Source: an uncultured Bacteroidota bacterium
GTDB lineage: Bacteria > Bacteroidota > Bacteroidia > Flavobacteriales > Flavobacteriaceae
Length of the DNA: 64,000 bases
Reading direction: 5' to 3'
Assembly: GCA_902614065.1 (NCBI GenBank)
Contig: CACMJT010000003.1
Coordinates: 62,001 to 126,000 of the forward strand
Below the pieces are notes generated by a model, which was given only the letters and a program-made list of their open reading frames with translations, was not told where the DNA came from and made no database searches. Shown here in pieces: positions 59,904 through 64,000 of the stretch (position 1 is its first letter; each line of letters starts with the position of its first letter). Made by a program: the position numbers and the translations under genes.

Positions 59904-62411
59904 TTAATTAAAAAAAGCAGAAATATTAAAATTTCTACCAGGCGAACTAATGCCCGAAGCGAATTGTTTATAGTGTATATCAAATACATTTTCAATTGAA
60001 AAATTTAGATCAATTAGCCTTTTGAAAATTTTTACTTTATGAACAGATGTTAAATTAAAAATAGCCCATTTTGGCATTCCTAAATATTCAAAATCGCCAC
60101 TATCATTAATAAAATAAGGTGTTTCATCCAATCCATCCTCACCACCTAAACTATAACTTTTGGCTTTTTTGTTCTTTGAAAACTTATATGCTAAAACTAA
60201 TTGATTGTCAGAATATTTCCACTTTAATTTAAAATCTCCGAAAAGAGGAGGAATTGATGGCATGGGGCTTCCCGAACTTAGTTTTGTCCCCTTTGTGTAT
60301 GTTATATTACCATCAAGATGGATATTTTTAAAAACATTTAAATCAATATTATAGTTGAAACCATAAACTTTTGACTGACCTAGGTTATAATTAGCCATCG
60401 TAAAAACTTCCTCATTTTGGTAAATAATTGTTGCTGTATTAGGTGTTGTTTCGTCTATACTATCATAGAAAAAATCTCTTCCTATTGTTCCATCTAAAAT
60501 TGTATAATAAATATTTAATGATGAATTAAAATTATTTGAGTAATTGCTCCAACCAAGATCTATCGTATAGGCTTTTTCAGGCTTTATTTCTGTATTTGGA
60601 ATTAGTAAAATACCGGCATTTTCTCGAATCTTACTTATATCATCAATATTTGGTGATCTATAACCGCTTGATAAATTAATCGAAACTTTATTATTCTTCA
60701 ATATTCTCGTAACATAACCAAAGCTACCAGTCAGTGATAAGTTTCTCAAATTCAACCTTTCGAATTGATTTAAAAAAATCACATTAATATCGTTATTCAA
60801 AAATTCTTCTGAATTAAAATCCCACCCAAGCTTGACACTATTATTTGACAGCCTCAATCCAAAATTTAAGTTTGAATAATTATTAATTTTTTTTAAATAT
60901 TTAAAATAACCCGCAAGTGATGAGTGAGTTGCTTGATCATTAGGATATCGCGTAAGCGACTTAAATTCACTTAAATACAGACTCGGGTTTGAGGTGTCAA
61001 TTCTATTTGAAACAGATCTAGAGTATAGATTGTTGTGAGTGTATTCAAAGCCATATAATAACTCTGAGTCATTTATTATAGTTTTAGAAAAGTCACCATT
61101 TATAGAGTAAACATCTAGTTTTTCCGTTTGATTGTGTAAAATTTCTGAACCAAATTTTCTTTTATGCCTGGATTCTCCAATAGATTGGTAAGAAAAAATA
61201 AACCTCCCATTGTCAAAAAGTTTTGATGGACTTAAGTTTAAAATAGAGGATAACATAGTTCTTTTTTGAGGTCCATAATACCACTCAGCAAATTTTAAAT
61301 CGGAGTTAGAGTCTAATTCTGATAATTTATCAAATCTGTTAATTTTTGAGGACCTAGAGACTTGAAAATTTAGAATCAAATTGGAGTCATTCTTAAGCTT
61401 TAAATTAACTTTTGTTATAAAATCTTTCTGATCATAAGCGGTATTTCTTTGAACATTAGGGTCACTATTGACAGATGGACTTAAAAAAAAGTTATCTCTG
61501 TTATTTTCTGAAAAATGGTTAACTAATCCCCAATCCTCAAATCCATGTTTTCTATTTTTACCCATAATTATATCACCATAGTCTGAAATTGACAGACTTG
61601 AAAATAACGCCCAATTTTTATTAGTAGTAGTAAGTTGGTAGTTTCTTGTTTTTGATTTATTTGTAAGATTATACGAACGCTTCTTTTTAAAATCAATTTC
61701 TTTTTCAACAGAAAATTCAGGAATTTTTGTAAAGTAATGCACTACGCCTCCTATAGCGTCAGATCCATAGCTTACTGATGAAGGTCCATACAAAACCTCA
61801 ATTCTTTCTAAGTAATTTGGATCAACAGTTATGGAGTTTTGTAAATGACCTGAACGGTATATTGTATTATTCATCCTAACTCCATCAATTACTAACAATA
61901 CTCTATTCGCTTCAAAACCCCTGATCACTGGGCTACCTCCACCAGATTGTGATTTTTGAACATGTATTCCACCCGCTTCATATAGAATTTCAGCACCAGT
62001 TTTATCTACATTGGATAAAAGGTCATCGGGGCTTATTAATGTCACTTTTCTAGAAATATATTTTAAGTTTTGCTTATTTCTACCAACAGATAAAACCACT
62101 TCATCAAGCCCCATCATCGATGAATTTAGATAAATAATATTTTTGTCTTTTATATCCTTAAAAAGAACGGAATTTGATTCATATGAAATGTGTGAGAAAA
62201 AAATCGAATCGTTAACTTTAAAAATATCCAAATCAAACTTACCCCTATTATCAGTCAGGATTGATTCTGTTTGATTTTTGTTAAAAACCAATACTGAAGG
62301 AATTGGTTCTCCACTTGAACCATCTAATACAGAAATTTCGGTCTGGGAATAATTGAAGTTTATAATTGTAAAGCTTACTAGGAATAGTAATATTTTATGA
62401 AAATAATCCAT
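59904..62411 (-). CDS. TonB-dependent receptor, heme/hemoglobin-type
   Basis: An 835-residue outer-membrane receptor: signal peptide (about 1-22, ending NYSQ), a short CarboxypepD_reg-like domain (SVLDGSSGEPIPSVLVFNKN), a plug domain with the block GGGSPVIRGFEANRVLLVID and MNNTIYRSGHLQN, and a beta-barrel ending in an aromatic C-terminal residue. This plug sequence resembles HmuR-type heme or hemoglobin receptors. Start overlaps the upstream recO by 17 bases. The ligand remains uncertain. Confidence 0.85.
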   Translation of the reverse strand: MDYFHKILLFLVSFTIINFNYSQTEISVLDGSSGEPIPSVLVFNKNQTESILTDNRGKFDLDIFKVNDSIFFSHISYESNSVLFKDIKDKNIIYLNSSMMGLDEVVLSVGRNKQNLKYISRKVTLISPDDLLSNVDKTGAEILYEAGGIHVQKSQSGGGSPVIRGFEANRVLLVIDGVRMNNTIYRSGHLQNSITVDPNYLERIEVLYGPSSVSYGSDAIGGVVHYFTKIPEFSVEKEIDFKKKRSYNLTNKSKTRNYQLTTTNKNWALFSSLSISDYGDIIMGKNRKHGFEDWGLVNHFSENNRDNFFLSPSVNSDPNVQRNTAYDQKDFITKVNLKLKNDSNLILNFQVSRSSKINRFDKLSELDSNSDLKFAEWYYGPQKRTMLSSILNLSPSKLFDNGRFIFSYQSIGESRHKRKFGSEILHNQTEKLDVYSINGDFSKTIINDSELLYGFEYTHNNLYSRSVSNRIDTSNPSLYLSEFKSLTRYPNDQATHSSLAGYFKYLKKINNYSNLNFGLRLSNNSVKLGWDFNSEEFLNNDINVIFLNQFERLNLRNLSLTGSFGYVTRILKNNKVSINLSSGYRSPNIDDISKIRENAGILLIPNTEIKPEKAYTIDLGWSNYSNNFNSSLNIYYTILDGTIGRDFFYDSIDETTPNTATIIYQNEEVFTMANYNLGQSKVYGFNYNIDLNVFKNIHLDGNITYTKGTKLSSGSPMPSIPPLFGDFKLKWKYSDNQLVLAYKFSKNKKAKSYSLGGEDGLDETPYFINDSGDFEYLGMPKWAIFNLTSVHKVKIFKRLIDLNFSIENVFDIHYKQFASGISSPGRNFNISAFFN

Positions 62412-63114
62412 TTAAAATTTCGAGTGAGTTTGGTCTTTTAAAACCTGAAATATGATATTTATAATAATTCATTAAAAAATCTGTCATATTTCTTCTTTGA
62501 TTGGTTGTTTTTAATATCTCGAAATATTGATCAAAATTTATGCCCAAAAGTTTTTTGAACTCAATCACCAACTCACCTCCAACACAGTACCGCGAATCAT
62601 TAATTGTCTTAAAAATACCATTCTCAATATCAAAAAATTTACAATTTTCATTGCTTGCCTCCGGTTTAATTCCAAAAAATTTTAAAAGATTTATTAAAAA
62701 ATTGATATGAAAATTTTCATATTTTGAGATTTTGTCCAAAGTAACAAGAGAATCTTTAATATACTGATAAAGACTAATGTTTTCCTCTTGAAATCGTAAA
62801 ACAGTACTCAAAAACTCCGCAAGAAATAGTGCTATGTTGGATTTAATAATATTAAAACGTAAATCATCATAAATAACAATACTTTTAATATTTTTTAAAT
62901 GTGATAATTCACCTTTTTTAAGTCTATTAAATTCAATCTCAACAACACTCAGGGGCTCTATGCTGCTTAACGAAAATTTTGTTCTTTTTCTACTCCTTAC
63001 ACCTTTAATAATAAAAGATAGAATTCCATAATTTTGAGAATAACATTTCATGATTACGCTCGTTTCAGAGTATTTTATAGAATTTAAAATAATTGCCTCA
63101 GTAACGCTAGCCAT
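62395..63114 (-). CDS. recO: DNA repair protein RecO
   Basis: A 239-residue protein with an N-terminal OB-fold: SVTEAIILNSIKYSETSVIMKCY and LSFIIKGVRSRK, followed by helical and C-terminal segments with FFGIKPEA. RecO acts with RecF/RecR in loading RecA. It begins five bases after the end of gdhA and overlaps the TonB gene. Confidence 0.92.
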   Translation of the reverse strand: MASVTEAIILNSIKYSETSVIMKCYSQNYGILSFIIKGVRSRKRTKFSLSSIEPLSVVEIEFNRLKKGELSHLKNIKSIVIYDDLRFNIIKSNIALFLAEFLSTVLRFQEENISLYQYIKDSLVTLDKISKYENFHINFLINLLKFFGIKPEASNENCKFFDIENGIFKTINDSRYCVGGELVIEFKKLLGINFDQYFEILKTTNQRRNMTDFLMNYYKYHISGFKRPNSLEILNGLFS

Positions 63115-63119
63115 GAATT

Positions 63120-64000
63120 TTATACAACTCCCTGGGCTAACATTGCATCAGCAACTTTTATGAAAGAAGATATATTGGCACCCTTTCCATAATTTATGTA
63201 GTCCTTTTCTTTTCCGAATTCTAGACATGATCTATGAATGTTGATCATTATTTGTTTTAGTTTCTCATCAACTTCTTCTCTTGACCAGGAATACCTTAAT
63301 GAATTTTGAGCCATTTCAAGACCAGATACTGCTACTCCACCAGCATTTGATGCTTTACCTGGTGCATATAAAATTTTGTTCTGTTTGAACTCAGATATAG
63401 CCTTAATAGTACACGGCATATTTGCACCTTCAGCAACACAATAACATCCATTTGAAATTAAATTTTTTGCATCAAAGTGATCTAACTCATTTTGGGTTGC
63501 ACAAGGAAGTGCAACATCACATTTTATTGACCAGGGCTTTTTGTCTTTTACATACGAAGCGTTGGGATATTTTTTTAAATATTCGTATATCCTGGATCTT
63601 TTTACATTTTTTAAAAACATAATGTGCTTCAGCTTGTCTTCATTAATTCCATCTTTATCAAATATAAATCCGTTTGAATCAGACATTGTTAAAACTTTAG
63701 CACCGAGATGAAGACACTTTTCGGCAGCATACTGTGCAACATTACCAGCGCCTGAAATTGTTACAGTTTTTCCTTTTAAGCTATTGCCTTCATAATTTAA
63801 CATATCCTCAGCAAAATAAACTGTTCCATAGCCGGTCGCCTCAGGTCTAATTAATGAACCACCCCAACTTACGCCCTTTCCTGTCAAAACACCAGTAAAT
63901 TCATTTTTCAGTCTTTTATATTGCCCAAACATATAACCAATCTCCCTTCCACCAACTCCAATATCACCTGCCGGAATATCTGTATTAGGCCCAATATGTC
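63120..64000 (-). CDS. gdhA: NADP-type glutamate dehydrogenase, N-terminus outside the window
   Basis: About 293 C-terminal residues are visible; the frame continues to the window edge. Diagnostic are PAGDIGVGGREIGYMFGQYKRL, LIRPEATGYGTVYFAEDML, the dinucleotide motif SGAGNVAQYAAEKC and KASNAGGVAVSGLEMAQN, all found in the hexameric GdhA class. It reversibly aminates 2-oxoglutarate to glutamate, the usual ammonia route in this group. The truncation is due only to the window end. Confidence 0.95.
   Translation of the reverse strand, partial: HIGPNTDIPAGDIGVGGREIGYMFGQYKRLKNEFTGVLTGKGVSWGGSLIRPEATGYGTVYFAEDMLNYEGNSLKGKTVTISGAGNVAQYAAEKCLHLGAKVLTMSDSNGFIFDKDGINEDKLKHIMFLKNVKRSRIYEYLKKYPNASYVKDKKPWSIKCDVALPCATQNELDHFDAKNLISNGCYCVAEGANMPCTIKAISEFKQNKILYAPGKASNAGGVAVSGLEMAQNSLRYSWSREEVDEKLKQIMINIHRSCLEFGKEKDYINYGKGANISSFIKVADAMLAQGVV

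Noticed and set aside
1..64000. tRNA, rRNA, CRISPR, IS elements, prophage or integron parts
   Set aside because: I looked for GC-rich cloverleaf-like segments, regular direct repeats, transposase or integrase motifs and found none; weak RNA genes could still be missed by eye.

Overview
The window reads as a chromosomal segment of a marine-type Flavobacteriaceae/Flavobacteriia member of the Bacteroidota. Supporting signs are very A+T-rich DNA, near-absent intergenic space, little Shine-Dalgarno signal, several TTG starts, recurrent -7 boxes of the Bacteroidota type (TAnnTTTG), SusC/CarboxypepD-type TonB receptors, a candidate T9SS-type C-terminal domain, many SC-lipobox lipoproteins, an elongated LspA, IleS of the long type, thymidine kinase without the zinc cysteines, and a menaquinone methyltransferase. 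I see no rRNA, tRNA, CRISPR array, IS element, integrase or phage module; this looks like core chromosome with a loose accessory mosaic in the first half.

Region 1-20.5 kb is accessory/mixed: end of a CobW-type GTPase, thiamine-binding protein, ubiE, two tandem DoxX-like membrane proteins, several small membrane proteins starting at TTG, a GH16 glycanase lipoprotein, two small lipoproteins (NTF2-like and ABM-like), a hotdog thioesterase, an S9D glutamyl-endopeptidase-like secreted peptidase, a MerC protein, a secreted protein with two similar halves, a DUF975 protein, a large beta-helix lipoprotein, a 36-residue zinc-ribbon protein, an ABC ATPase with a permease/M1-aminopeptidase fusion, and an SDR followed by small membrane and NTF2-like proteins.

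Region 20.5-26 kb is a trehalose locus: a fused acyltransferase/SGNH-hydrolase overlapping a bifunctional OtsA-OtsB, divergent from a GH15 trehalase/glucoamylase-like gene. Region 26-35 kb holds redox and membrane genes, including two copies of a two-gene small-membrane-protein cassette, a 28-residue CDGSH iron-sulfur protein translationally coupled to an FMN reductase and a pirin, a Kazal-type lipoprotein, a steroid 5-alpha-reductase-like enzyme, PhzF, and a DMT transporter overlapping riboflavin synthase.

Region 35-64 kb is mostly housekeeping: pdxA-yceD-rpmF, an inserted secreted alpha/beta hydrolase, accB-accC, asd, then tdk-alr (overlapping), a CotH-kinase lipoprotein, rsmI, a large TonB receptor, uvrC-DUF3108-M23 peptidase-pgi, fau, ileS-dksA-DUF1338-lspA, recO followed by a heme-receptor-like TonB protein, and the end of a glutamate dehydrogenase gene cut by the window edge. 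The items I find most worth following are the acyltransferase-SGNH fusion tied to trehalose synthesis, the duplicated small-protein cassette, the minimal CDGSH operon, and the absence of fabH from the rpmF-accB interval.
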